Assembly: GCF_001557115.1 (NCBI RefSeq)
Contig: NZ_LSKQ01000125.1
Span: forward strand, 1 to 64,000
DNA length: 64,000 nucleotides
Reading direction: 5' to 3'
Source: Erythrobacter sp. CCH5-A1
Lineage (GTDB): Bacteria; Pseudomonadota; Alphaproteobacteria; Sphingomonadales; Sphingomonadaceae
This document shows positions 45,820 through 54,409 of this stretch, piece after piece (positions within the stretch are counted from its first letter, which is position 1; each line of letters begins with the position of its first letter). Under the pieces are notes generated by a model, which was not told the DNA's origin, searched no databases, and saw only the letters and a list, made by a program, of their open reading frames with translations. A program made the translations under genes and the position numbers.

Positions 45820-48800
45820 CTAGTGGAAATCCCGCGACTTGGGCAGGATTCTGTGATCGCGCGGGTGCCCGGTCACATTCGGGAGCGGGGCGAGCTCGTC
45901 GATCATGTCGCGCGGACGCGGCCCGCGCTCCGGCATCGGCTTGTTGACCTCGTCCGCACGGGCGAGCGGCGCGTCGAGCAGGTCGTCGGACAGGGCATGG
46001 AGCCGCATGGTCGCATCGGTCATGTGCGCGGCGATCACATGGATCACCTCGTCATCATACTCGACGCGGCCGCGCACCTCCATCAGCCGCGCGCCCATCA
46101 CCACCTTGCGCTGCTTCTCCTTGAGATCGGGCCAGACCACGAGGTTGATCACCCCGGTCTCGTCCTCGAGCGTGATGAAGGTCACCCCCTTGGCGCTACC
46201 GGGCCGCTGGCGGATCAGCACCACGCCGGCGACCTGCACCATGCTGCGGAATTTTCGCGAACGCAGATCGGCCGCGCGCACGAAGCCGCGCGCGGCGAGA
46301 TCGGCGCGCAGAAAGGCCATCGGGTGCGCCTTGAGGCTGAGGCGGGTGGTCTGGTAATCGGCGACCACCTCCTCGGAGAGCGGCATGGCTGGCAGGCGGA
46401 TGGCAGCGCGCTCCGCCCCCTCGTCACGCACCCCGGCGGCGCGGAACAGCGGGAGATCGGGTGCTGGGATGAGGCTGCGGGCATCCCACAAGGCCTGACG
46501 GCGCGAGAGGCCCAATGAGGTGAAGGCATCGGCGCTGGCGAGCCGCTCGATATGCGCCGGCGAAAGCCCGCCCCGGGCGCGCAGATCGGCGATATCGCGG
46601 AAAGGCCCCCCGCTCTCGCGCGCCGAAACCAGAGCGGCGGCGACGTGCTCGGGCAGGCCGTCGATCTGGCGCAGGCCAAGGCGCAGGGAAAAATGATTGG
46701 TTTCACGCAGAGGCGCAGAGAAGAAGGGAGGCGCAGAGGTGTCGTGTGTGCCGAAGGCACCTTCCTCTTCCGCCACACGGCCGTTCGACAAGGAGTGCGG
46801 CTGCGCCGCAAGCGCAACCTCTCCGCGCCTCCCTTTCTTCTCTGCGTCTCTGCGAGAAACCCCTTCTTCCTTTCTCTCCAAAGTGCAGTCCCACCCGCTC
46901 GCGTTCACATCGACCGGCAGCACCGCCACCCCGTGCTCGCGCGCATCGCGCACGATCTGCGCGGGCGCGTAGAAGCCCATCGGCTGCGAATTGAGCAGCG
47001 CGGCGGCGAAGGCGGCGGGGTAGTGGCACTTGAGCCAGCTCGACACATAGACCAGCTGCGCAAAGCTCGCCGCGTGGCTCTCGGGGAAGCCGTATTCGCC
47101 GAAGCCCCGGATCTGGTTGAAGCAGCGCTGCGCGAAGTCGCGGTCATAGCCGCGCGCGACCATGCGTTCGACCATCATGTCCTGAAGCTCGTCGACCATC
47201 CCGCGGCTGCGGAAGGTCGCCATCGCCTTGCGCAAGCGGTTGGCCTCGAGGCTGGAGAACTTGGCGGCATCGAGCGCGATCTTCATCGCCTGTTCCTGGA
47301 AGATCGGCACGCCCAGCGTCCGCCCGAGGATGCTGGTCAGTTCGTCGGGCGGCCCGTGTTCGGGCGCGGGGGCGGGGATGCGGACGGGTTCGGCCCCCCG
47401 GCGGCGCTTGAGATAGGGGTGCACCATGTCGCCCTGGATCGGCCCGGGGCGGACGATCGCGACCTGGATGACGAGGTCGTAGAACTCGCGCGGGCGCAGG
47501 CGCGGCAGCATGTTCATCTGCGCGCGGCTCTCGACCTGGAACACGCCGAGCGAATCGCCCTGGCGCAGCATGGCATAGGTCTCCGGGTCCTCGCGCGGGA
47601 CCGTGGCGAGCGTCAGGGGGCGGCCATGGTGCGCCCCCAGCAGATCGAGGCATTTGCGGATGCAGGTCAGCATCCCCAGCGCCAGCACATCGACCTTGAG
47701 GATGCCCAATGCGTCGATATCGTCCTTGTCCCACTCGATGAAGGAGCGTTCGGGCATGGCGCCGTTGCCGATGGGGACGGTTTCGGTCAGCGCGCCTTCG
47801 GTGAGGATGAAGCCGCCGACATGCTGGCCCAAGTGGCGCGGCATGCCGATCATCTGCTCGGTGAGCTTGAGCACGCGCCTCAAGTGCGGGTCGGTCACGT
47901 CGAGGCCGGTTTCGGCGGCGTGCTTCTCGTTGATCTCGCGCCCCCACCCGCCCCACACGGTGCGCGCCAGCGCAGAGGTGACGTCCTCGGAGAGGCCCAT
48001 CGCCTTGCCCACCTCGCGGATCGCCATGCGCGGGCGGTAGTGGATGACGGTCGCGCACAGCCCGGCGCGGTGGCGGCCATATTTGCGGTAGATGTACTGG
48101 ATCACCTCCTCGCGCCGCTCGTGCTCGAAATCGACGTCGATATCGGGCGGTTCCTTGCGCTCCTCGGAGATGAAGCGGTCGAACAGGAGCTGGTGCTTGG
48201 CCGGATCGACGCTGGTGATGCCGAGGACGTAGCACACAGCCGAATTGGCCGCGCTCCCCCGTCCCTGGCACAAAATCGGCGGATCGCACCCCCGCGCGAA
48301 ATCGACGATGTCCTTGATGGTGAGGAAGTAGCGGGCGAGATCGAGCTTGGCGATCAGCGCGAGCTCGCGCTCCAGCGTGGCGCGGACAGAATCGGGCACG
48401 CCCGAGGGGTAGCGCCGCCCTGCCCCCGCCCGGACCTCGCTTTCGAGAAAGGCCTGCGGGGTCTGGCCGTCGGGGTAGATCTCCTCGGGGTATTCGTAGC
48501 GCAGTTCCTCGAGGCTGAACCGGCAGCGGTCGGCCACCTCGCGGGCGGCGGCGATGGCGTGAGGCCAGCGGGCGAAGAGGCGCTGCATCTGCTCCGGCGA
48601 CCTGAGGTGCCGCTCGGCATTGGGGTGGAGCAGGTGGCCAGCCTTCGCCACGGTGGTCTTGTGCCGGATCGCGGTCATCACGTCCTGCAGCGCGCGGCGC
48701 TCGGGCGCGTGGTAATGAACGTCGTTGGTGGCGAGCAGGGTGAGGCCATGCGCGCGGGCGAGGCTGTCCAAACGCTCGATCCGGGCAATGTCATCGCCGC

Positions 48801-49473
48801 AGTAGAGGTAGCTTGCGGCGATGTGGCGCAGGGTCGGCAACTGGCGGACGAGGTGAGGGAGGAGGTCGGCGAACGGCAATTCCCTCACGTCATCCCGGCG
48901 CAGGCCGGGATCGCTGTCGGCAAGCGGTCCCGGATCAAGTCCGGGACGACGGAAAGGGATGACATTGCTCGGCACCGCGATGGTGAACGCCGCCTCGAGA
49001 TCATCGGGCGGCAGCAGGATCAGCTGCACACCCTCGGCATGGCCTGCGAGCAGCGCAAGATCGATCTCGCACACGCCCTTGTCCTGCCACTCTCCAGCGA
49101 GCGTCTGCATCCGGCCTGCGCTGATCAAGCGGCACAGGCGGCCATAGGCAGCGCGGTCCTCGGGGTAGGCGAGGAAGGCGAGTCCCTCGACCGTCTCGAT
49201 CCGGCAGCCGATCACGGGCTTGAGCTTGAGGGTCTTGGCCTCGGTGTGGATGCGCACCACCCCGGCCATCGAATTGACGTCCGCGATCCCCAGCGCGTCG
49301 TAGCCCAGCGCGTGGGCGGCAAGCACCAGATCGACCGCGTCGGACGCGCCGCGCAGAAAGCTGAAGCAGCTCGCGATCCCCAGCTCGACGAAGTCCGCGC
49401 GCGGCGGGGGCGCGATGCCCTCGGGATCGACCTGAAGCGTGCGCTTGTCGGGGGTGAGCGGGCCCTCGGGCAT
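45820..49473 (-). CDS. dnaE2: Error-prone DNA polymerase DnaE2 (ImuC) with two repeat-derived insertions
   Basis: A 1217-aa C-family polymerase for SOS mutagenesis. The PHP domain comes first (FVELGIASCFSFLRGASDAV), then polymerase motifs CQGRGSAANSAVCYVLGIT and PPDIDVDFEHERREEVIQYI with the catalytic Asp pair, VDVLALGMLTCIRKCLDL, then HhH and OB domains ending in the DnaE2 tail PRSRDFH-like KSRDFH. It is longer than usual because two palindromic repeats are inserted in frame: residues ~171-195 (48889-48963) and ~871-925 (46699-46861). It starts 1 bp after the UdgX-type gene. Confidence 0.95.
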   Translation of the reverse strand: MPEGPLTPDKRTLQVDPEGIAPPPRADFVELGIASCFSFLRGASDAVDLVLAAHALGYDALGIADVNSMAGVVRIHTEAKTLKLKPVIGCRIETVEGLAFLAYPEDRAAYGRLCRLISAGRMQTLAGEWQDKGVCEIDLALLAGHAEGVQLILLPPDDLEAAFTIAVPSNVIPFRRPGLDPGPLADSDPGLRRDDVRELPFADLLPHLVRQLPTLRHIAASYLYCGDDIARIERLDSLARAHGLTLLATNDVHYHAPERRALQDVMTAIRHKTTVAKAGHLLHPNAERHLRSPEQMQRLFARWPHAIAAAREVADRCRFSLEELRYEYPEEIYPDGQTPQAFLESEVRAGAGRRYPSGVPDSVRATLERELALIAKLDLARYFLTIKDIVDFARGCDPPILCQGRGSAANSAVCYVLGITSVDPAKHQLLFDRFISEERKEPPDIDVDFEHERREEVIQYIYRKYGRHRAGLCATVIHYRPRMAIREVGKAMGLSEDVTSALARTVWGGWGREINEKHAAETGLDVTDPHLRRVLKLTEQMIGMPRHLGQHVGGFILTEGALTETVPIGNGAMPERSFIEWDKDDIDALGILKVDVLALGMLTCIRKCLDLLGAHHGRPLTLATVPREDPETYAMLRQGDSLGVFQVESRAQMNMLPRLRPREFYDLVIQVAIVRPGPIQGDMVHPYLKRRRGAEPVRIPAPAPEHGPPDELTSILGRTLGVPIFQEQAMKIALDAAKFSSLEANRLRKAMATFRSRGMVDELQDMMVERMVARGYDRDFAQRCFNQIRGFGEYGFPESHAASFAQLVYVSSWLKCHYPAAFAAALLNSQPMGFYAPAQIVRDAREHGVAVLPVDVNASGWDCTLERKEEGVSRRDAEKKGRRGEVALAAQPHSLSNGRVAEEEGAFGTHDTSAPPFFSAPLRETNHFSLRLGLRQIDGLPEHVAAALVSARESGGPFRDIADLRARGGLSPAHIERLASADAFTSLGLSRRQALWDARSLIPAPDLPLFRAAGVRDEGAERAAIRLPAMPLSEEVVADYQTTRLSLKAHPMAFLRADLAARGFVRAADLRSRKFRSMVQVAGVVLIRQRPGSAKGVTFITLEDETGVINLVVWPDLKEKQRKVVMGARLMEVRGRVEYDDEVIHVIAAHMTDATMRLHALSDDLLDAPLARADEVNKPMPERGPRPRDMIDELAPLPNVTGHPRDHRILPKSRDFH
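46699..46861 (-). repeat. 163-bp inverted-repeat element inserted in frame in dnaE2
   Basis: Left arm 46699-46740 (GGTTTCACGCAGAGGCGCAG...) and right arm 46817-46861 (...CTCTGCGTCTCTGCGAGAAA) are inverted copies of ~42-45 bp with few mismatches. Inner short hairpins include GTGCC-GAA-GGCAC (46749-46760). It separates two blocks that are adjacent in normal DnaE2, ending CTLE and starting LRLGLRQI. The encoded ~54 residues (GVSRRDAEKKGRRGEVALAA... ) are low-complexity and unrelated to polymerases. Confidence 0.8.
48889..48963 (-). repeat. 75-bp palindromic element inserted in frame in dnaE2
   Basis: Terminal inverted repeats GTCATCCC (48889-48896) and GGGATGAC (48956-48963) bound exactly 75 bp (25 codons). 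Inside are hairpins ATCCCGGC/GCCGGGAT (48892-48911) and GTCCCGGA/TCCGGGAC (48927-48947). This resembles REP-type repeats common between genes in sphingomonads; here it encodes FRRPGLDPGPLADSDPGLRR in the N-terminal part of DnaE2. Confidence 0.75.
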
Positions 49474-49474
49474 G

Positions 49475-50923
49475 TCAGCCCGCCAGTTCGCCGAGCCGCT
49501 CGCGCACGCGCGCCAAGTCGGCCGTGAACAGCGCCGCCTGTTCCTCGCGTGCCGCCCCGTCGAGGCGCAGCAGGTAGGAGGGGTGGACGGTGACCCACAA
49601 CTCGGCGCCATCGTCCAGCATGATGGGCGCCCCGCGTGCCTGATTGACGCTGACCGTGCGGCCCAGCAGGCCCCTTGCCGCGCTCGCACCCAGCGCCAGC
49701 ACGAGGCGGGGCCGGACCAGCGCACGCTCGGCCTCGAGCCACCAGCGGCAGGTGTCGATCTCCTTCGCGCCCGGCGACTGGTGCAGACGGTGCTTCCCCT
49801 TCCAGATGAACTTGAAGTGCTTGACCGCGTTGGTCACGTAAGCCTGCGCGCGGTCGATCCCGGCGGCTTGCAGATGATCGCCCAGCAATTGCCCGGCCGG
49901 GCCGACGAAGGGTCGTCCCGCCAGATCCTCCTGATCGCCGGGCTGCTCGCCAACGATCATCAGAGCGGCTTGCGAAGGCCCCTCCCCCGCCACGGCGCGG
50001 GTACCGCAATCGGCAATCGGACAATCGCGGCAGGCGGCGGCCCCTTGCGCGATCTCGGCAAGGCTGGCGGGCCGCACCCGTTCTTCCCGTGCCCCCGCCG
50101 TCACCATCGCCGCCTCGCGCGCCTGCGCACCGGCGATGAGCTGCGGGATGAGCTCGGCCTCGGGCAGGTTCTTCCAGTATTTTTTGGGCATCTCCGAGAG
50201 CATCGCCCCGACCTTGATCCGTGCGGGGTTGAATATCGAAGCGTAGTAGGAGCGCCACAGGTCTTCGACCGGATCAGCCCCCGGCGCGTCGGAACGTCGC
50301 GCGGGCGGGCCTTCGCGCATGGTCTCGCCGTCCCAGTGGATGCTCCCGCGCGGAGTGAGGATCGACCAGCGCATGTTGGCGAAGCGGCGCATGAAGAAGG
50401 CCGCCTCGGCGCGGACGATGTGGTGATCGGGTTCGAACCAGGCGACGAAGTGCGGGGTGCCGTCCTCCTCGGCCACTTCGCGGAAGCGGACGAAGGCGTG
50501 CATCTTATGGGCGTCGCGCCGCACCGATTTGGCGAGCTCCTCGCAGCGGCGCACTTCGGGATCGGCCTTGTCCTCCATCAGGCGCGGATTGCTCTGCAAT
50601 CGCCACAATACGCGGTAGAGCAGCCCGAAACGTGCGGGATCGGAATGCAGCGCAGCGCTGCGGACGATGGTGAGAAAGCGCTGGCTGGCGCGCACGGGGC
50701 GCGGATCGGCGGGCGGCGGGGGAAGGCGTTTCTCGCCGCGGGAGGGGCCCTCGCTGGCGAACAGATCGCCCGTCCCGCCCGGCTCGATCCAGCTCACCCG
50801 GTCAGGCGGCACGTCGCACTGGATGAGCCCCCGCGCCCGCTCGCGCCAGAAGGCGAAATCGTCGGGCGCAGGCAGGTGGACAGCGTAGTGCGCGCCGAGG
50901 GAGACGTGCTGCATCGCGGTCAT
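49475..50923 (-). CDS. DUF4130 - UdgX-type uracil-DNA glycosylase fusion
   Basis: A 482-aa two-domain protein. Residues ~1-260 form the DUF4130/TIGR03915 domain found beside radical SAM TIGR03916 proteins. Residues ~285-482 form an UdgX-like family-4 uracil-DNA glycosylase: 4Fe-4S cysteines C298, C301, C306 and C392, motif A GEQPGDQED (325-333), the UdgX loop GKHRLHQSP with His 381 in the place of the covalent-linking His, and HPSYLLR. It probably binds or cross-links uracil-containing DNA. GGAGG, supplied by a repeat element, precedes the ATG at 50923. dnaE2 follows after 1 bp. Confidence 0.9.
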   Translation of the reverse strand: MTAMQHVSLGAHYAVHLPAPDDFAFWRERARGLIQCDVPPDRVSWIEPGGTGDLFASEGPSRGEKRLPPPPADPRPVRASQRFLTIVRSAALHSDPARFGLLYRVLWRLQSNPRLMEDKADPEVRRCEELAKSVRRDAHKMHAFVRFREVAEEDGTPHFVAWFEPDHHIVRAEAAFFMRRFANMRWSILTPRGSIHWDGETMREGPPARRSDAPGADPVEDLWRSYYASIFNPARIKVGAMLSEMPKKYWKNLPEAELIPQLIAGAQAREAAMVTAGAREERVRPASLAEIAQGAAACRDCPIADCGTRAVAGEGPSQAALMIVGEQPGDQEDLAGRPFVGPAGQLLGDHLQAAGIDRAQAYVTNAVKHFKFIWKGKHRLHQSPGAKEIDTCRWWLEAERALVRPRLVLALGASAARGLLGRTVSVNQARGAPIMLDDGAELWVTVHPSYLLRLDGAAREEQAALFTADLARVRERLGELAG

Positions 50924-50929
50924 GCTTTT

Positions 50930-51051
50930 CCCCTCCCGCCCGCGGGAGGGGCAGCGAGAGTTGGCAGCTTGCTGCCTACTCGCAGCGGGGTGGGCCTGCC
51001 GGCCCAGCGCTTCGCGCGCCCACCCCCAGCCCCTCCCGCAGGCGGGAGGGG
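50930..51051. repeat. BIME-like palindromic repeat between radical SAM and UdgX genes
   Basis: Two near-identical 22-bp palindromes, CCCCTCCCGCCCGCGGGAGG and so on (50930-50951 and 51030-51051), flank a core containing GGCAGCTTGCTGCC and a GGGGTGGGC/GCCCACCCC stem. It fills the whole gap between the two genes of the operon and provides the downstream gene's GGAGG ribosome-binding site. Confidence 0.75.
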
Positions 51052-51071
51052 AGATGAAAGCCTGCACCCCA

Positions 51072-52310
51072 TCAGAACAGCTCCAACTGCTCGGACTTGC
51101 GCACCAAGAGCCCGCGCAAGTCCGCCCGGTCGGTCAGCAAGGTCGGCCGCCAGTCCACCGTGCAGATGAAGGGCCGCACCTTGGCCACCGACACCGTCAG
51201 CCGCGCGACATCGTCGAGGCGCAGCGTCCGGTGCCGCCGCGAGGCGAGGATGCGCGCCACCGCCTTGGTGCCCAGCCCCGGGACCCGCAGCAGCAGCTCT
51301 TTCGGAGCGCGGTTGACGTCGACCGGGAAACTCTCGCGGAACTTCAAGGCCCAGGCGAGCTTGGGGTCGATATCGAGTGGCAGGTTGCCGTCCGCCTCCG
51401 CCGCATCGGCCACCTCCTGCGGCGCGAAGCCGTAGAAGCGCATCAGCCAGTCGGACTGGTAGAGTCGGTGCTCGCGCAGCAAGGGCGGGCGCTTCAGGGG
51501 CAGGACCGCGGAGGCATCGGGGATCGGCGAGAAGGCGCTGTAATAGACGCGCCTCAAACCGAAATCGCCATAGAGCCGGCTGGCCTTGCCGATGATCGCG
51601 CTGTCCGAGGCATCATCGGCGCCGACGATCATCTGGGTCGACTGGCCCGCAGGCGCAAAGCGCGGTGCGTGGCGGAAGCGCTTGCGCTCGTCCTTGGCCT
51701 CGATGATCCGCGCCTTGGTGCGCCCCATCGCACCCTCGATCTGCCCCGCATTCTTGTCGGGCGCGAGGCGGGTGAGGCCGGCGGTGGTGGGCAGCTCGAC
51801 ATTGATCGAAACGCGGTCGGCATAGAGGCCCGCGGCATGGATGATTTCCGCGTCCGCCTCGGGAATGGTCTTCAAGTGGATGTAGCCGCGAAAATCATGC
51901 TCCTCGCGCAGGATCCGGGCGACCTCGACCAACTGCTCCATCGTGTGGTTGGCGCTCTTCACGATCCCCGAGGACAGGAACAGCCCCTCGATATAGTTGC
52001 GGCGGTAGAAGTTGAGCGTGAGGTCGACCACCTCCTGCGGAGTGAAGCGCGCGCGCGGGGTGTTCGCGCTCTTGCGGTTGATGCAGTAGTGGCAATCGAA
52101 GATGCAGTGATTGGTCAGCAGGATCTTGAGCAGCGAAATGCAGCGGCCATCGGGGGCATAGGCGTGGCAGATGCCCATCCCCTCGGTCGAGCCGATTCCC
52201 TTGCCCCCCAGCGAATTCTTCTTCGCCGTGCCGGAGGACGCGCAGGAGGCATCATATTTCGCCGCATCAGCGAGGATTTCGAGACGCTGGCGTAAGGATT
52301 GTTGGGCCAT
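51072..52310 (-). CDS. Putative DNA modification/repair radical SAM protein (TIGR03916 type)
   Basis: A 412-aa radical SAM protein. The cluster ligands are C69, C73 and C76 in NHCIFDCHYCINR; an N-terminal Gly-rich stretch (KNSLGGKGIGSTEGMGICHA) and the barrel strand IHLKTIPEADAEII follow. The C-terminus has a helix-hairpin-helix DNA-binding motif, VNRAPKELLLRVPGLGTKAV. It is the usual partner of DUF4130 proteins and is predicted to act on damaged or modified DNA; the reaction is unknown. A LexA-controlled promoter lies just upstream. Confidence 0.9.
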   Translation of the reverse strand: MAQQSLRQRLEILADAAKYDASCASSGTAKKNSLGGKGIGSTEGMGICHAYAPDGRCISLLKILLTNHCIFDCHYCINRKSANTPRARFTPQEVVDLTLNFYRRNYIEGLFLSSGIVKSANHTMEQLVEVARILREEHDFRGYIHLKTIPEADAEIIHAAGLYADRVSINVELPTTAGLTRLAPDKNAGQIEGAMGRTKARIIEAKDERKRFRHAPRFAPAGQSTQMIVGADDASDSAIIGKASRLYGDFGLRRVYYSAFSPIPDASAVLPLKRPPLLREHRLYQSDWLMRFYGFAPQEVADAAEADGNLPLDIDPKLAWALKFRESFPVDVNRAPKELLLRVPGLGTKAVARILASRRHRTLRLDDVARLTVSVAKVRPFICTVDWRPTLLTDRADLRGLLVRKSEQLELF

Positions 52311-52335
52311 GGGAACGCGGGAACACCTTTCGTGT

Positions 52336-52368
52336 GTTCCTTATATGTTCCCAGACTTCGCCTGCCAA
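52336..52368 (-). promoter_or_regulatory. SOS promoter with LexA box for radical SAM-UdgX-dnaE2
   Basis: The LexA box GTTC-CTTATAT-GTTC (52336-52350) overlaps the -10. On the minus strand TTGGCA (52368-52363), 17 bp, TATAAG (52345-52340). GTTC-N7-GTTC is the alphaproteobacterial SOS box. Confidence 0.85.
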
Positions 52369-52403
52369 ATGCAAAGCTTGCAAGGGTGGCGCAGGTGCGG
52401 TGA

Positions 52404-52733
52404 CTAGATGCGCCGCAGCATCGGCATGTCGCCGCGCATCAGGCCGCCTTCGCACAGATAGTCGATCACGGCGGGATGCATTGCGCCTTCGAAAGCGACG
52501 CCGGCCATGCCGCCTTCGACCCACGCGATCGTCCCGAGCGGGGCGTTGATGCCGTTCACCTTCATCGTCACCCGGTCACCGATTTCGGCGAAGCCCGGCT
52601 TCGCGCGGATCTTGCAGCCGCCTTCGGACAGATCGACAAGATCGACGAACACCACCCGCGAGCGCACGCGGCTCTTCACCGTGAGGCTCATCGGCCGACG
52701 CTCGGACGAGCGGGGGATCGAATCGAGGTTCAT
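52404..52733 (-). CDS. PilZ domain protein
   Basis: A 109-aa stand-alone PilZ domain. The c-di-GMP-binding elements are partly visible: an Arg-rich N-terminus (RSSERRPMSLTVKSRVRSRV) in place of the RxxxR loop, and VDLVDLSEGGCKIRA for the D/NxSxxG motif. The remaining strands include VTMKVNGINAPLGTIAWVEG. It lies between imuB (57 bp) and the SOS promoter of the radical SAM gene on the same strand, so it may be read through from imuAB. A TTG at 52751 is an alternative start. Confidence 0.82.
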   Translation of the reverse strand: MNLDSIPRSSERRPMSLTVKSRVRSRVVFVDLVDLSEGGCKIRAKPGFAEIGDRVTMKVNGINAPLGTIAWVEGGMAGVAFEGAMHPAVIDYLCEGGLMRGDMPMLRRI

Positions 52734-52789
52734 GGGCGCAGATTCGCACAACTCGGTAAAGGAATGCTAAGCGGGCCGGTAAATGGACC

Positions 52790-54409
52790 TTAGGAAAACA
52801 GGCCCTGCAGGAACCAGTCGGGCAGGCCGCCGCGCCCGTCGCCGACAAGGCCTGCGCGGTAGATCCAGTAGCGCCGCCCCGCCTCGTCCTCGATCCGGTA
52901 ATAATCGCGCAGGCGCGTGGTCGAGCGTTCGCGCCACCATTCGGGCGCGATCCGTTCCGGCCCCTCGACCCGCACCACCTCGCGCACCGCGCCGCGCCAG
53001 CGGAAGCGCTGGGGCACGCCATCGGGCGCGGCATGGAGCACCGCGATCGGCTCTGCGCGGTCGAGCAGTTTCAGGGGGCGGGTGTGGAAGGCGAGCGGGT
53101 GCTGGCTGGCGGGCACGGGCGCGAGCGGCGGCTGCCAGCCTTGCGCACGTTCGGGGATGTGGCTGGCGCGGGCGACCGGGCGGGTGACCGCGCGCGGCCC
53201 GAGCCGCACGCTCAGCCGGTCGATGCAGGCGGCCAGCGCAGTGCCGTGATTTTCGGCTGCGGCATCGAGATCGGCCTGGGCAAGGCCGAGCGGCTCGCTC
53301 CAGCTGGCGCGCAGCTGCACCATCTCGATCCCGAACCCGGCGTCGACATCGTCGAGCCGCGCTGCGAACAGCCGGGTGATGTGGCCGGTCTCGCGCGTGG
53401 CGGCGGCGAGCTCGATGCGGCGTTGCAGGACCTCGCCATCGACCCGCCACAGCGCCAGTTCGAGCCGCCGCGCGCCCTCGCCCCGGGCTTCGAGCGCGCG
53501 GACCATGTCGGCGGCGAGATCGGCGAGCACGGTGTCGAGCGGGGTGCGGTGGCGCAGCGGCTCGATCAACCGGCGCTGGACCAGCGGCATGGGGCGGGCG
53601 ATGACCGGGAGCAGCGGCTCGGGCACCTTGCCCAGCAGCTGGTCGAGGCGCAGCAGCGGATTGGCGGCGGGCGAGTGGCGATTGCGGAAGCGGCGGCGCA
53701 GCGCGTCGCGCGCGGCGGCCTCACGCGCGAGGTCCTCCTCCCCCGCCCCGCTCACGCCGGCGAGTTCGCCGAGGCGCTTGATCCCGAGGCGGCGCAGCGC
53801 GGTGAGCACGTCGCCGTCGAGCCGGAGCGCCGCGACGGGCAGGTCGGCGAGCAGGCGCAGCGGATCATCCCCGGGAGCGAGGATCGCCGCGCCCCGTCCG
53901 TAATGCGACAGCGCCCAGGCTGCCCCGGCCGTGGGCGCAAGGGCTGCGCGCGCCGTCAGCCCGCGCGCGGCAAAGGCGGCGGCGACGTCCGCGAGCAGCC
54001 GCTCCTCGCCGCCGAACAGGTGCGCCGCGCCGGTGACGTCGACCAGCAGGCCGTCGGGCGGGTCGAGCGCGCTCCACGGCCCCCAGCGCTGCGCCCACAG
54101 GGCGAGCTTCTCGAGCGCGGCGAGATCGCCCGCCGGATCGGCCGGGACCGCGACGAGATCGGGGCACAGCGCGCGCGCGTCGGCGAGCAGCATGCCGGGG
54201 CGGGCACCCGCAGCGAGGCCTGCGTCATTGGCAGCGGTGATGCGCGGCCCGTGCGCGGTCTCGAGGATCAGCGCAGTCGGCGCCGCATCCGCCTCAGGCG
54301 TGGATGCGCGCCGCCAGCGATCGACCGACAGTCGGGCGAGCCAGATGGCGAGGATCCGGCGCGGCAAGAGGGTCGGGCTCGCGGGCGAGGCGCAGGGTTC
54401 CGGCGTCAT
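52790..54409 (-). CDS. imuB: ImuB, catalytically inactive Y-family polymerase homologue
   Basis: A 539-aa Y-family-like protein of the SOS mutasome. The N-terminal strand RRILAIWLARLSVDRWRR lacks the catalytic DxD of active Pol IV/V, and LDPPDGLLVDVTGAAHLFGG replaces the second acidic site, so it should not polymerise; in characterised bacteria ImuB links ImuA and DnaE2 to the beta clamp. The C-terminal ~150 residues match the ImuB tail (WWRERSTTRLRDYYRIEDEA). If the ATG at 54409 is used it overlaps imuA by 116 bp; a TTG at 54367 is an alternative. Confidence 0.93.
   Translation of the reverse strand: MTPEPCASPASPTLLPRRILAIWLARLSVDRWRRASTPEADAAPTALILETAHGPRITAANDAGLAAGARPGMLLADARALCPDLVAVPADPAGDLAALEKLALWAQRWGPWSALDPPDGLLVDVTGAAHLFGGEERLLADVAAAFAARGLTARAALAPTAGAAWALSHYGRGAAILAPGDDPLRLLADLPVAALRLDGDVLTALRRLGIKRLGELAGVSGAGEEDLAREAAARDALRRRFRNRHSPAANPLLRLDQLLGKVPEPLLPVIARPMPLVQRRLIEPLRHRTPLDTVLADLAADMVRALEARGEGARRLELALWRVDGEVLQRRIELAAATRETGHITRLFAARLDDVDAGFGIEMVQLRASWSEPLGLAQADLDAAAENHGTALAACIDRLSVRLGPRAVTRPVARASHIPERAQGWQPPLAPVPASQHPLAFHTRPLKLLDRAEPIAVLHAAPDGVPQRFRWRGAVREVVRVEGPERIAPEWWRERSTTRLRDYYRIEDEAGRRYWIYRAGLVGDGRGGLPDWFLQGLFS

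Noticed and set aside
46552..49527. Nearly 1000-codon plus-strand frame opposite dnaE2
   Set aside because: Shadow of dnaE2; no ribosome-binding site or family features.
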